64,000 nucleotides of DNA, from the NCBI GenBank assembly GCA_029961685.1, contig JARWKL010000010.1, positions 11,739,931 through 11,803,930 on the forward strand, given 5' to 3'. A program made the translations under genes and the position numbers. Source of the stretch: Aristolochia californica. Its lineage: Eukaryota > Streptophyta > Magnoliopsida > Piperales > Aristolochiaceae. The notes below the pieces were generated by a model, which was not told where the DNA came from, ran no database searches, and saw only the letters and a program-made list of their open reading frames with translations. Of the stretch, positions 1 to 15,000 are shown one piece after another. Positions within the stretch are counted from its first letter, which is position 1. Each line of letters starts with the position of its first letter.

Positions 1-3000
1 AGGCAAAAAGTGGGCGTTTTGGCCCTGGTAAATATCCATCCACTTGAGAATTTGATTTTTTCTACTCCTTGAAATTTTTGGATCATTTTGTCCACTTGCA
101 TCCTTTACATGATTCTGGCAAGCATATCCACCACACTTAAAGGATGTTAGGATCAGTTACAAGTCCCTTTCCTATAAAATTCCACCAAGCTTATTATTAG
201 GGGTTGTACTAGTGGAATTTCAAGAACATGGATAAGAAATCCTTGGAGTTCATTTCTAGTGCGTCAAATAATTTTGATATTTTTTTTGCATACTTAAACT
301 CCAAAATTTTCATTTTGTTATGCCTTATATCTTTTATGTTTACGAGAAAAATGGGAGAGTGAAAACTCAAGTTTGGATCTGTAGAGAAATTTGAACATCC
401 AAAAAGGACATGCACAAATGCTGAGAGTGATAATTCCAAAAAGTATCTATGAATTTTGTGGATAGGCAAAAAGTGGGTTGTTTGGCCCAGGTAAATATCC
501 AACAACTTGAGAATTTGATTTTTTCTACTCCTTGAAATTTTTGGATCATTAGGTTCACTTGCATCCTTAACATGTTTCTAGCATGCATATCCACCACACT
601 TAAAGCATGTTAGGAATAGTTACAAGTCCCTTTCCTATAAAATTACAAAAGGCTTATCATTAGGGGCTGTACTAGTGGAATTTCCAGAACATGGATAACA
701 AAACCTTGGAGTTCATTTTTAGTGCCTGAAATAATTTTGAAATTTTTTTTTTTTTGCATACATGAACTCTACAATTTTCATTTTGTTATGCCTTATTTTT
801 TTTAATTTTCGAGAAATATGGAAAAGTGAAAACTTAAGTTTGGATCTGAAAACAAATTTGAACATCCAAAATGGTAGTGCACAAATGCTGAGAGAAATAG
901 TTCCAAAAAGTATCTGTGATTTTTAAGGACAGGCAAAAAGTGGGTTGTTTGCCCCAGGTAAATATCCAACCACTTGAGAATTTGATTTTTTCTACTCCTT
1001 GAAATTTTTGGATCATTAGGTCCACTTGCATCCTCAACATGTCTCTGGCATGCATATCCACCACACTTAAAGCATGTTAGGGTCAGTTACAAGTCACTTC
1101 CCTTTAAAATTCCACCAGGGTTATTATTAGGGGCTGTACTAGTGGAATTTCCAGAACATGGATAACAAAACCTTGGAGTTGATTTTTTGCACCTGAAATA
1201 ATTTTGAAATTTTTTTTTTGCATACACGAACTTTAAAATTTTCATTTTGTTTTGCCTCATATCTTTTTTGTTTACGAGAAAAATGGCAGAGTGCAAACTC
1301 AAGTTTGGATCTGAAAACAAATTTGAACATCCAAAATGGAAATGCACAAATATGAGAGAGATAGTTCCAAAAAGTATCTGTCATTTTTAAGGTTAGGCAA
1401 AAAGTGGGTTGTTTGGCCCTGGTAAATATCCAACCACTTGAGAATTTGAGTTTTTCTACTCTAAATTTTTGGATAATTAGGTCCACTTGCATCCTCAACA
1501 TGTTTCTGGCTGGCATATCCACCACACTTAAAGCATTTTAGAATCAGTTACAAGTCCCTTTCCTATAAAATTCCACCAGGCTTATTATTAGGGGATGTAC
1601 TAGTGGAATTTCTAGAACATGGATAACAAAACCATGGAGTTGATTTCTTGTGCCTGAAAGAATTTTGAATTTTTTTTTTTTGCAAACATGAACTTTAAAA
1701 TTTTCATTTTGTTTTGCCTTATATCTTTTTTGTTTACGAGAAAAATTGGAGAGTGAAACTTCAAGTTTGGATCTGAAAAAAAATTTGAATATCCAAAATG
1801 GAAATGTATAAATGCTGAGAGATATAGTTCCAAAAAGTATTTGTGATTTTTAAGGATAGGGAAAAAGTGGGTTGTTCGGCCCTGGTAAATATCTTACCAA
1901 TCGAGACTTTAATTTTTTCTACTCGAAATTTTTTGATCATTAGGTCCACTTGTGTCCTCAACGAGTTTCTGGCATGCATATCCATCACACTTAAAGCACG
2001 TTAGGATCAGTTACAAGTTCCTTTCCTATAAAATTCCACAAGGCTTATTATTAGGTGTTGAACTAGTGGAATTTCCAGAACATGGCTAACAAAACCATGG
2101 AGTTCATTTTTAGTGCCTGAAAAAATTTTGAAATTTTTTTTTTGCGTACATAATCTCTAAAATTTTCATTTTATTATGCCTTATATCTTTTTTGCTTACG
2201 AGAAAAATGGGAGACTGAAAACTCAAGTTTGGATCTCAAAACAAATTTGTACATCCAAAATGGTAATCCACAAATGCTAAGAGAGATAGTTCCAAAAAGT
2301 ATCTGTGATTTTTAAGGATAGGCAAAAAGTGGATTGTTTGGCCCTGGTAAATATCCAATTTCTTGAGAATTTGATTTTTTCTACTCCTTCAAATTTTTGG
2401 ATCATTTGGTCCACTTTCATCCTCAACATGTTTCTGGCATGCATATCCACCACACTTAAAGCATGTTAAGATCAGTTACAAGTCCCTTTCCTTTAAAATT
2501 CCACCAGGCTTACTATTAGGGGATGTACTAGTGGAATTTCCAGAACATGGATAACAAAACCATGGAGTTGACTTTTTGTGCCTTAAATAATTTTGAATTT
2601 TTTTCTTTTTGCATACATAAACATTAAAATTTTCATTTAGTTTTGCCTTATATCTTTTTTGTTTACGAGAAAAATGGGAGAGTGAAAACTCAAGTTTGGA
2701 TCTGAAAAAAAATTTGAGCAACCGAAATGGAAATGTATAAATGTTGAGAGATATAGTTCCAAAAAGTATCTGTGATTTTTAAGGATAGGCAAAAAGTGGG
2801 TTGTTTGGCCCAGGTAAATATCCAACCAATCGAGAATTTAATTTTTTCTACTCCTTGAAATTTTTTGATCATTAGGTTCACTAGTGTCCTCAACAAGTTT
2901 CTGGCATGCATATCCATCACACTTAAAGCACGTTAGGATCAGTTACAAGTTCCTTTCCTATAAAATTCCACAAGGCTTATTATTAGGCGCTATACTAGTG

Positions 3001-6000
3001 GAATTTCCAAAACATGGATAACAAAACCTTGGAGTTCATTTTTAGTGCCTTAAATAATTTTGAAATTTTTTTTTGCATCCACTTACTTTAAAATTTTCAT
3101 TTTGTTTTGCCTTATATCTTTTTTGTTTACGAGAAAAATGGGGGAGTGAAAACTCAAGTTTGAATCTGAAAAAAAATTTGAACACCCAATATGGAAATGC
3201 ACAAATGCTGAAAGAGATAGTTCCAAAAAGTATACGTGATTTTAAAGGATAGGCAAAAAGTGGGTTGTTTGGCCCTTGTAAATATCCAACCAATTAAGAA
3301 TTCGATTTTTTCTAATCCATGAAATTTTTGGATCATTAGGTCCACTTGCATCCTCAACATATTTCTGGCATGCATATCCACCACACTTAAAGCATGTTAG
3401 GATCAGTTACAAGTCCCTCTCCTATAAAAGTCCACCAAACTTATTATTAGGGGTTGTACTAGTGGAATCTCCTGAACCCACAAAACCATGGAGTTCATTT
3501 TTAGTCCCTAAAATAATTTTGAATTTTTTTTTTTGCATAGATGAACTCTAAAATTGTCATATTTTTATGCCTTATATCTTTTTTGTTTACGAGAAAAATG
3601 GGAGAGTGAAAACTCAACTTTGGATCTGAAAAGAAATTTGAACTTCCAAAATGGAAATGCACAATTGCTGAGAGAGATCGTTCCAAAAAGTATCTGTGAT
3701 TTTTAAGGATAGGCAAAAAGTGGGTTATTTGGCCCTCGTAAATATCCACCAACCACATGAGAATATGATTTTTTCTACTCTTTGAAATTTTTGGATAATT
3801 AGGTCCACTTGCATCCTTTAGATGTTTCTAGCATGCATATCCACCACACTTAAAGCATGTTAGGATCAGTTGCAAGTCCCTTTCTTATAAAATTCAGCCA
3901 AACTTATTATTAGGGGCTGTACTAGTGGAATTTCAAAAACGTGGATAAGAAAACCTTGGAGTTCAATTTTAGTGCGTGAAATAATTTTGAAATTTTTTTG
4001 CATACTTGAACTCTAAAATTTTCATTTGGTTATGACTTATATCTTTTTTGTTTACGAGAAAAATGGGAGAGTGAAAACTCTAGTTTGGGTATGAAAACAA
4101 ATTTGAACATCCAAAATGGAAATGCACAATGGTGAGAGAGATAGTTCCAAAAAGTATCTGTGATTTTTTTGGATAGGCAAAAAGTGGGTTGTTTGCCCAT
4201 GTTAAATATCCACCCACTTTGAGAGTTTGAGTTTTTCTACTCCTTGAAATTTTTGAATAATTAGGACCACTTGCATCTTCAACATGTTTCTGACAGGCAT
4301 ATGCACCACACTTAAAGCATGTTAGGATCAATTGCAAGTCCCTTTCCTATAATATTCCACCAAGCTTATTATTAGGGGCTGTACTAGTGGAATTTTAAGA
4401 ACAAAGATAAGAAAACCTTGGAGTTCATTTTAGTGCGTGAAATAATTTTGAAATTTTTTTTGCATACTTGAACTCTAAAATTTTCATTTTGTTATGACTT
4501 ATATCTTTTTTGTTTACGAGAAATTTGGAAGAGTGAAAAATCAAGTTTATCCGAAAACAAATTTGAACATCCAAAATGGAAATGCACAAATGCTGAGAGA
4601 GATTGTTCCAAAAAATATCTGTGATTTTTAAGGAAAGGCAAAAAGTGGGTTGTTTGGCCCTGGTAAATATCCAACCACTTGAGAATTTGATTTTTTCTAC
4701 TCCTTGAAATTTTTGGATTATTAGGTCCACTTGCATCCTCAACATGTTTCTGGCATGCATATCCACCACACTTAAAGCATGTTAGGATCAGTTACAAGTC
4801 TCTTTCCTATAAAATTCCACCTAGCTTATTATTAGGGGTAGTACTAGTGGAATTTCCAGAACAAGGATAACAAAACCATGGAGTTTATTTTTAGTGCCTG
4901 AAATAATTTTGAAATTTTTTTACCATACATGAACTCTAAAATTTTCATTTTGTTATGCCTTATTTCTTTTTTGTTTAGGAGAAAAATGGGAGAGTGAAAA
5001 CTCAAGTTTGGGTCTGAAAAAAAATTTGAACATCCAAAATGGAAATGCACAAATGCTGAGAGAGATAGTTCCAAAAAGTATATGTGATTTTTAAGGATAG
5101 GCAAAAAGTGGGTTGTTTGGCCCTGGTAAATATCCAACCACTTGAGAATTTGATTTTTTTTTACTCCTTGATATTTTTGGATCATTAGGTCAACTTGCAT
5201 ACTCAACATGTTTCTGGCATGCATATCCACCACACTTAAAGCATGTTAGGATCAGTTTCAAGTCCCTTTCCTATAAAATTCCTCCAAGCTTACTATTAGG
5301 GGCTGTACTAGTGGAATTTCGAGAACATGGATAACAAAACCTTGGAGTTCATTTTTAGTGCCTGAAAAAATTTTGAAATTTTTTTTTGCATACATGAACT
5401 CTAAATGTTTCATTTTGTTATGCCTTATATCTTTTTTTTTTTACGAGAAAAATGGGAGAGTGAAAACTCAAGTTTGGGTCTGAAAACAAATTAGAACAAC
5501 GAAAAATGGAAATGCAGAAATACTGAGAGAGATAGTTCCAAAAGGTATATGTGATTTTTAATGATAGGCAAAAAGCGGGTTGTGTGGCCCTAGTAAATTT
5601 CCAACAACTTGAGAATTTGATTTCTTTCTACTCCTTGAAAATTTTGGATCATTAGGTCCACTTGCATCCTCAACATGTTTCTGGCATGCATATTCACCAC
5701 ACTTAAAGCATGTTAGGATCAGTTACAAGTCCCTTTCCTTTAAAATTCCACCAGGCTTATTATTAGGGGCTATACTAGTGGAATTTCAGGAACATGGATA
5801 ACAAAACCTATGAGTTCATTTTTAGTGCCTGATATAATTTTGAATTTTTTTTTCATACATGCACTCTAAAATTTTCATTTTGTTATGCCTTATTTCTTTT
5901 TTGTTTACGAGAAATATGGAAGAGTGAAAACACAAGTTTGGATCTGAAAACAAATTTGAACATCCAAAATGGAAATGCACAAATGCTGAGAGAGATAGTT

Positions 6001-9000
6001 CCAAAAAGTATCTGTGATTTTTAAGGATAGGCAAAAAGTGGGTTGTTTGATCCTGGTAAATATCCAACCAGTTGAGAATTTGATTTTTTCTTTTCCTTGA
6101 AATTTTTGGATCATTAGGTCCACTTGCATCCTCAACATGTTTCTGGCATGCATATCCACCACACATAAAGAATGTTTGGATCAGTTACAAGTCCCATTCC
6201 TATAAAATTCCACTAGGCTTATTATTAGGGGCTGTACTAGTGGAATTTCCAGAACATGGATAACAAAACCGTGGAGTTCATTTTTAGTGCCTGAAATAAT
6301 TTTGAAATTTTTTTTTTTGCATATATGAACTCTAAAATTTTCATTTTGTTATGCCTAATATCTTTTTTGTTTACGACAAAAATGGGAGAGTGAAAACTCA
6401 AGTTTGGATCAGAAAACAAATTTGAACATCCTAAATGGAAATGCACAAATGTTGAGAGAGATAGTTCCAAAATGTATCTGTGATTTTTAAGGATAGGCAA
6501 AAAGTGGGTTGGTTGGCCCTGGTAAATATCCAACCACTTGAGAATTTGATTTTTTCTAATCCATGAAATTTTTGGATCATTAGGTCCACTTGCATCCTCA
6601 ACATTTTTCTGGCATGCATATCGAGCACACTTAAAGCATGTAAGGATCAGTTACAAGTCTGTTTCCTATAAAATTCCACCAAGCTTATTATAAGGAGTTG
6701 TACTAGTGGAATTTCCGGAACATGGTTACCAAAACCATGGAATTCATTTTTAGTGCCCGAAAAAATTTTGAATTTTTTTTTTTTTGCATACATGAACACT
6801 GAAATTTTCATTTTGTTATGCCTTATAACTTTTTTTTTTTACGAAAGAAATGGGAGAGTGAAAATTCAAGTTTGGGTCTGAAAACAAATTTGAACAACCA
6901 AAATGGAAATGCACAAAATCTAAGAGAAATAGTTCCAAAAAGAATTTGTGATTTTTAAAGATAGGAAAAAAGCGGGTTGTTTGGCCCTGGTAAATCCAAC
7001 CACTTGAGAATTTGAATTTTTTCTACTCCTTGAAATTTTTGGATCATTAGGTCAACTTGCGTCTGGGTCAACTTGCGTCTTCAACATGTTTCTGACATGC
7101 ATATCCACCACACTTAAAGCATGTTAGGATCAGTTACAAGTCCCTTTCCTATGAAATTCAACCAAACTTATTATTAGGGGCTGTACAAGTGCAATTTCCA
7201 GAACATGGATAACAAAACCTTGGAGTTCATTTTTAGTTTCTAAAATAATTTTGAAATTTTTTATTTAATACATGAACTCTAAAATTTTCATTTTGTTATG
7301 CCTTATATCTTTTTTGTTTACGAGAAAAATGGGAGAGTGAAAACTCAAGTTTGGGTCTGAAAACAAATTTGAACATCCAAAATGGAAATGCACAAATGCT
7401 GAGAGAGATAGTTCCAAAAAGTATCTGTGATTTTTAAGGATAGGCAAAATGTGGGTTGTTAGGCCATGTTAAATATCCAACCACTAGAGAATTGCTTTTT
7501 CTACTCGAAATTTTTGGATCATTAGCTCTACTTGCATCCTCAACATATTTCTGGCATGCATATCCACCACACTTAAAGCATGTTAGGATCACTTACAAGT
7601 CCCTTTTCTTTTAAAATTCCACCAGGGTTATTATTAGGGGCTGTACTAGTGGAATTTCCAGAACATGGATATCAAAACCTTGGAGTTCATTTTTTGTGCC
7701 TGAAATAATTTTGAATTTTTTTTTTGCATACTTGAACTCTAAAATATTCATTTTGGTATGCCTTATATCTTTTTTGTTTGCGAGAAAAATGGGAGAGTGA
7801 AAACTCAAGTTTGGATCTAAAAACAAATTTGAACATCCAAAATGGAAATGCACAAATGCGGAGAGAGATAGTTCCAAAAAGTATTTGTGATTTTTAAGGA
7901 TAGGTAAAAAGTGGGTTGTTTGGCCCTGGTAAAATATCCAACCACTTGAGAATTTGATTTTTTCTTCTCCTTGAAATTTTTGGATCATTAGGTCCACTTG
8001 CATCCTCAACATGTTTCTGGCATGCATATCCACCACACATAAAGCATGTTTGGATCAGTTACGAGTCCCTTTCCTATAAAATTCTACCAGGCTTATTATT
8101 AGGGGCTGTGCTTGTGGAATTTCCAGAACATGGATAACAAAACCTTCGAGTTCATTTTTAGTGCCTGAAATAATTTTGAAATTCTTTTTTTGCATACATG
8201 AACTCTAAAATTTTCATTTTGTTATGCCTAATATCTTTTTTGCTTAAGAGAAAAATGGGAGGGTGAAAACTCAAGTTTGGATCTGCAAGCAAATTTGAAC
8301 ATCCTAAATGGAAATGCACAAATGCTGAGAGAGATAGTTCCAAAAAGTATCTGTTAAGGATAGGTAAAAAGTGGGTTGTTAGGCCCTGTTAAATATCCAA
8401 CCACTTGAGAATTTGATTTTTTCTACTCCTTGAATTTTTGGATCATTAGCTCCACTTGCATCCTCAACATATTTCTGGCATGCATATCCACCACACTTAA
8501 AGCATGTTAGGATCAGTTACAAGTCCCTTTCCTTTATAATTCCACCTGGCTTATTACTAGGGGCTATTCTAGTGGAATTTCCAGAATATGGATAACAAAA
8601 CCTTGGAGTTCATTTTAAGTGCATGAAATAATTTTGAAATTTTTTTTTTTGCATAGATGAACTCTAAAATTTTCATTTTGGTATGCCTTATATCTTTTTT
8701 GTTTACGAGAAAAATGGGAGAGTGAAAACTCAAGTTTGGATCTAAAAACAAATTTGAACTTCCAAAATGGAAATGCACAAATGCTGAGAGAGATAGTTCC
8801 AAAAAGTATTTGTCATTTTTAAGGATAGGCAAAAAGTGGGTTGTTTGGCCCTGGTAAATATCCAACCACTCTAGAATTTGATTTTTTCTAATCCATGAAA
8901 TTTTTGGATCATTAGGTCCACTTGCATCCTCAACATGTTTCTGGCATGCTTATCCACCACACTTAAAATATGTTAGGATCAGTTACAAGTCTCTTTCCTA

Positions 9001-9020
9001 TAAAATTCCACCAAGCTTAT

Positions 9021-12000
9021 TATTTGGGGCTATACTAGTGGAATTTCCAGAACATGGATAAGAAAACCTTCGAGTTCATTTTTAATGCCTGAAATAATTT
9101 TGAAATTTTTTTTTTGCATACATGAAGTCTAAAATTTTCATTTTGTTATGCCTTATATCTTTTTTGTTTTCGAGAAATATGGGAGAGTGAAAACTCAATT
9201 TTGGGTCTAAAAAGAATTTTGAACATCCAAAATGGAAATGCACAAAAGCTGAGAGAGATAGTTCCAAAAAGTATCAGTGATTTTTAAGGATAGGCAAAAA
9301 CTGGGTTGTTTGGCCCTGGTAAATATCCAACCAATTGAGAATTTAATTTTTTCTACTCCTTGAAATTCTTGTATCATTAGGTCCACTTGCAACCTCAACA
9401 TGTTTTTGGCATGCATATCCATCACATATAAACCACGTTAGGATCAGTTACAAGTCCATTTGTTATAAAATTCCACCAGACTTATTATTAGACGTTGTAC
9501 TAGTGGAATTTCGAGAACAAGGATAACAAAACCTTGGAGTTCTTTTTTAGTGCCTGAAATAATTTTGAAATTTTTTTTTTGCATACATGAACTCTAAAAT
9601 TTTCATTTTGTTATGCCTTATATCTTTTTTGTTTACGAGAAAAATGGGAGAGTGGAAACTCAGGTTTGGGGCTTAAAACAAATTTGAACATCCAAAATGG
9701 AAATGCACAAATGCTGAGAGAGATAGTTCCAAAAAGTATCTGTGATTTTTAAGGATAGGCAAAAAGTGGGTTCTTAGGCCCTGTTAAATATCCAACCACT
9801 AGAGAATTTGATTTTTTCTACTCCTTGAAATTTTTGGATCATTAGCTCTACTTGCATCCTCAACATATTTCTCGCATGCATATCCACCGCACTTAAAGCA
9901 TGTTAGGATCAGTTACAAGTCCCTTTCCTTTAAAATTCCACCAGGGTTATTATTAGGGGCTGTACTAGTGGAATTTCCAGAACATGGATAACAAAACCTT
10001 GGAGTTCATTTTTAGTGCCAGAAATAATTTTGAATTTTTTTTTGCATACATGAACTCTAAAATATTCATTTTGGTATGCCTTATATCTTTTTTGTTTACG
10101 AGAAAAATGGGAGAGTGAAGACTCAAGTTTGGATATGAAAACAAATTTGAACTTCCGAAATGGAAATGCACAAATGCTGAGAGAGATAGTTCCAAAAAGT
10201 ATCTGTGATTTTTAAGGATAGGCATGAAGTGGGTTGTTTGGCCCTGGTAAATATCCAACCACTCTAGAATTTGATTTTTTCTAATCCATGAAATTTTTGG
10301 ATCATTACGTCCACTTGCATCCTCAACATGTTTCTGGCATGCATATCCACCACACTTAAAGTATGTTAGGATCAGTGACAAGTCTGTTACCTATAAAATT
10401 CCACCAAGCTTATTATTAGGGGCTGTACTAGTGGAATTTCCAGAACGTGGATAACAAAACCTTGGAGTTCATTTTTAGTTCCTGAAATAATTTTGAAATT
10501 TTTTTTTTTTGCTTATATGAAGTCTAAAATTTTCATTTTGTTATGCCTTATATCTTTTTTGTTTTCGAGAAAAATGGGAGAGTGAAAACTCAATTTTGGG
10601 TCAGAAAACAATTTTGAACATAAAAAATGGAAATGCACAAATGCAGAGAGGGAGTTCCAAAAAGTATCTATGATTTTTCAGGACAGACAAAAAGTGGGTT
10701 GTTTGGCCCTGGTAAATTTCCAACCACTTGAGAATTTGGTTTTCTCTACTCCTTGAAATTTTTAGATCATTAAGTCGACTTGCCTCCTCAACATGTTTCT
10801 GGCATGCATATCCACTACACTTAAAGCATTTTAGTATCAGGTACAAGTCTCTTTCCTTTAAAATTCCACCAGGCTTTTCATTAGGGGTTGTACTAGTGGA
10901 ATTTCCAGAACAAGGATAACAAAACCTATGAGTTCTTTTTTAGTGCCTGAAATAATTTTGAATTTTTTTTTTTTGCATACACGAACTCTCAAATTTTCAT
11001 TAGTTATGCCTTATTTCTTTTTCGTTTACGAAAAATATGGAAGAGTGAAAACACAAGTTTGCATCTGAAAACAAATTTGAACATCCAAAATGGAAATGCA
11101 CAAATGCTGAGAGAGATAGTTCCGAAAAGTATCTGTGATTTTTAGGGATCGGCAAAAAGTGGGTTGTTTGGCCCTGGTAAATATCCAACCACTTGAGAAT
11201 TTGGTTTTTTCTTCTCCTTGAAATTTTTGGATCATTAGGTCCACTTGCATCCTCAACATGTTTCTGGCATGCATATCCACCACACATAAAGCATGTTTCG
11301 ATCAGTTACAAGTCCCTTTTCCTATAAAATTCTACCAGGCTTATTATTAGGGGCCGTACTAGTGGAATTTCCAGAACATGGATAACAAAACCTTCGAGTT
11401 CATTTTTAGTGCCTGAAATAATTTTGAAATTCTTTTTTGCATACATGAACTCTAAAATTTTCATTTTGTTATGCCTAATATCTTTTTTGCTTAAGCGAAA
11501 AATGGGAGGGTGAAAACTCAAGTTTGGATCTGGAAACAAATTTGAACATCCTAAATGGAAATGCACAAATGCTGAGAGAGATAGTTCCAAAATGTATCTG
11601 TGATTTTTAAGGATACGCAAAAAGTGGGTTGTTTGGCCCTGGTAAATATCCAACCACTTGAGAATTTGATTTTTTCTACTCCATGAAATTTTTGGATCAT
11701 TAGGTCCACTTGCATCCTCAACATTTTTCTGGCACGCATATGCACCACACTTAAAGCATGTAAGGATCAGTTACAAGTCCCTTTCCTATCAAATTCCACC
11801 AGGATTATTATTAGGGGCCGTACAAGTGGAATTTCCAGAACATGGATAACAAAACCTTGGAGTTCATTTTTAGTGCCGGAAATAACTTTGAAATTTTTTT
11901 TTTTTGCATACAAGAACACTAAAATTTTAATTTTTGTTATGCCTTATATCTTTTTTGTTTACGAGAAAAATGGGAGAGTGAAAACTCAAGTTTGGCTCTG

Positions 12001-15000
12001 AAAACAAAGTTGACCATCCAAAATGGAAATGCACAAATGTTGAGAGAGATAGTTCCAAAAAGTATCTGGGATTTTTAAGGATAGGCAAAAAGTGGGTGTT
12101 AGGCCTTGTTAAATATCCAACCACTTGAGAATTTGATTTTTTCTACTCCTTGAAATTTTTGGATCATTAGCTCCACTTGCATCCTCAACATATTTCTGGC
12201 ATGCATATCCACCACACTTAAAGCATGTTAGGATCAGTTACAAGTCCCTTTCCTATCAAATTCCACCAGGCTTATTATTAGGGGTTGTTCTAGTGGAATT
12301 TCCAGAACATAGATAACAAAACCTTGGATTTCATTTTCAGTGCTTGAAATTATTTTGAATTTTTTTTTTTGCATAGATGAACTCTAAAATTTTCATTTTG
12401 GTATGCCTTATATCTTTTTTGTTTACGAGAAAAATGGGAGAGTGAAAACTCAAGTTTGGATCTGAAAACAAATTTGAACTTCCAAAATGGAAATGCACAA
12501 ATGCTGAGAGAGATAGTTCCAAAAAGTATTTGTGATTTTTAAGGATAGGCAAAAAGTGGGTTGTTTGGCCCTGGTAAATATCCAACCATTCTAGAATTTG
12601 ATTTTTTCTAATCCATGAAATTTTTGGATCATTAGGTCCACTTGCATCCTTAACATGCTTCTGGCATGCTTATCCACCACACTTAAAGTATGTTAGGATC
12701 AGTTACAAGTCTCTTTCCTATAAAATTCCACCAAGCTTATTATTTGGGGCTATACTAGTGGAATTTCTAGAACATGGATAACAAAACCTTGGAGTTCATT
12801 TTTAATGCCTGAAATAATTTTGAAATTTTTTTTTTGCATACATGAAGTCTAAAATTTTCTTTTTGTTATGCCTTATATCTTTTTTGTTTTCGAGTAAAAT
12901 GGGAGAGTGAAAACTCAATTTTGGGTCTGAAAACAATTTTGAACATCCAAAATGGAAATGCACAAAAGCTGAGAGAGATAGTTCCAAAAAGTATGAGTGA
13001 TTTTTAAGGATAGGCAAAAACTGGGTTGTTTGGCCCAGGTAAATATCCAACCAATTGAGAATTTAATTTTTTCTACTCCTTGAAATTTTTCTATCGTTAG
13101 GTCCACCTGCAACCTCAACATGTTTTTGGCATGCGTATCCATCACATATAAACCACGTTAGGATCAGTTACAAGTCCCTTTGCTATAAAATTCCACCAGG
13201 CTTATTATTAGGCGTTGTACTAGTGGAATTTCGAGAACATGGATAACAAAACCTAGGAGTTCTTTTTTAGTGCCTGAAATAATTTTGAAATTTTTTTTTG
13301 CATACATGAACACTTAAATTTTCGTTTTGTTATGCCTTATATCTTTTTTGTTTAAGAGAAAAATGGGAGAGTGAAAACTCAAGTTTGGGTCTAAAAACAA
13401 ATTTGAGCATCCAAAATGGAAATGCACAAATGCTGAGAGAGATAGTTCCAAAAAGTATCTGTGATTTTTAAGGATAGGCAAAAAGTGGGTTGTTAGGCCT
13501 TGTTAAATATCCAACCACTAGAGAATTTGATTTTTTCTACTCCTTGAAATTTTTGGATCATTAGCTCCACTTGCATCCTCAACATATTTCTCGCATGCAT
13601 ATCCACCACAGATCAGTTACAAGTCCTTTTCCTTTAAAATTCCACCAGGGTTATTATTAGGGGCTATACTAGTGGAATTTCCAGAACATGGATAACAAAA
13701 CCTTGGAGTTCTTTTTTAGTGCCTGAAATAATTTTGAATTTTTTTTTTGCATACATGCACTATAAAATATTCATTTTGGTATGCCTTATATCTTTTTTTT
13801 TTACGAGGAAAATGGGAGAGTGATAACTCAAGTTTGGATATGAAAACAAATTTGAACTTCCCAAATGGAAATGTACAAACGCTGAGAGAGATAGTTCCAA
13901 AAAGTATCTGTGATTTTTAAGGATAGGCATGAAGTGGGTTGTTTGGCCCTGGTAAATATCCAACCACTCTAGAATTTGATTTTTTCTAATCCATGAAATT
14001 TTTGGATCATTTCGTCCACTTGCATCCTCAACTTGTTTCAGGCATGCATATCCACCACACTTAAAGTATGTTAGGATCAGTGACAAGTCTCTTTCCTATA
14101 AAATTCCACCAAGCTTATTATTAGGGGCTGTACTAGTGGAATTTCCAGAACATGGATAACAAAACCTTGGAGTTTATTATTAGTGCCTGAAATAATTTTG
14201 AATTTTTTTTTGCTTATATGAAGTCTAAAATTTTCATTTTGTTATGCCTTGTATCTTTTTTGTTTTCGAGAAAAATGGGAGAGTGAAAACTCAATTTTGG
14301 GTCTGAAAACAATTTTGAACATCCAAAATGGAAATGCACAAATGCAGAGAGAGAGAATTCCAAAAAGTATCTATGATTTTTCAGGACAGACAAAAAGTGG
14401 GTTGTTTCGCTCTGGTAAATTTCCAACCACTTGAGAATTTGGTTTTTTCTACTCCTTGAAATTTTTAGATCATTAAGTCCACTTGCATCCTCAACATGTT
14501 TCTGGCATGCATATCCACCACACTTAAACCATTTTAGGATCGGTTACAAGTCTCTTTCCTTTAAAATTCCACCAGGCATTTTATTAGGAGCTGTACTAGT
14601 GGAATTTCCAGAACATGGATAACAAAACCTATGAGTTCTTTTTTAGTGCCTGAAATAATTTTGAATTTTTTTTTGCATACATGAACTCTAAAATTTTCAT
14701 TAGTTATGCCTTATTTCTTTTTTTTTTACGAGAAATATGAAAGAGTGAAAACACAAGTTTGCATCTGAAAACAACTTTGAACATCCAAAATGGAAATACA
14801 CAAATGCTGAGAGAGATAGTTCCAAAAAGTATCTGTGATTTTTAGGGATAGGCAAAAAGTGGGTTGTTTGGCCCTGGTAAATATCCAACCACTTGAGAAT
14901 TTGATTTTTTCTTCTCCTTGAAATTTTTGGATCATTAGGTCCACTTGCATCCTGAACATGTTTCTGGCATGCATATCCACCACACATCAAGCATGTTTGG

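Noticed and set aside
7050..7090. Short tandem duplication GGTCAACTTGCGTCT in the satellite (also a 15-bp one near 35,401)
   Set aside because: Ordinary slippage in a repeat array; no further meaning seen.
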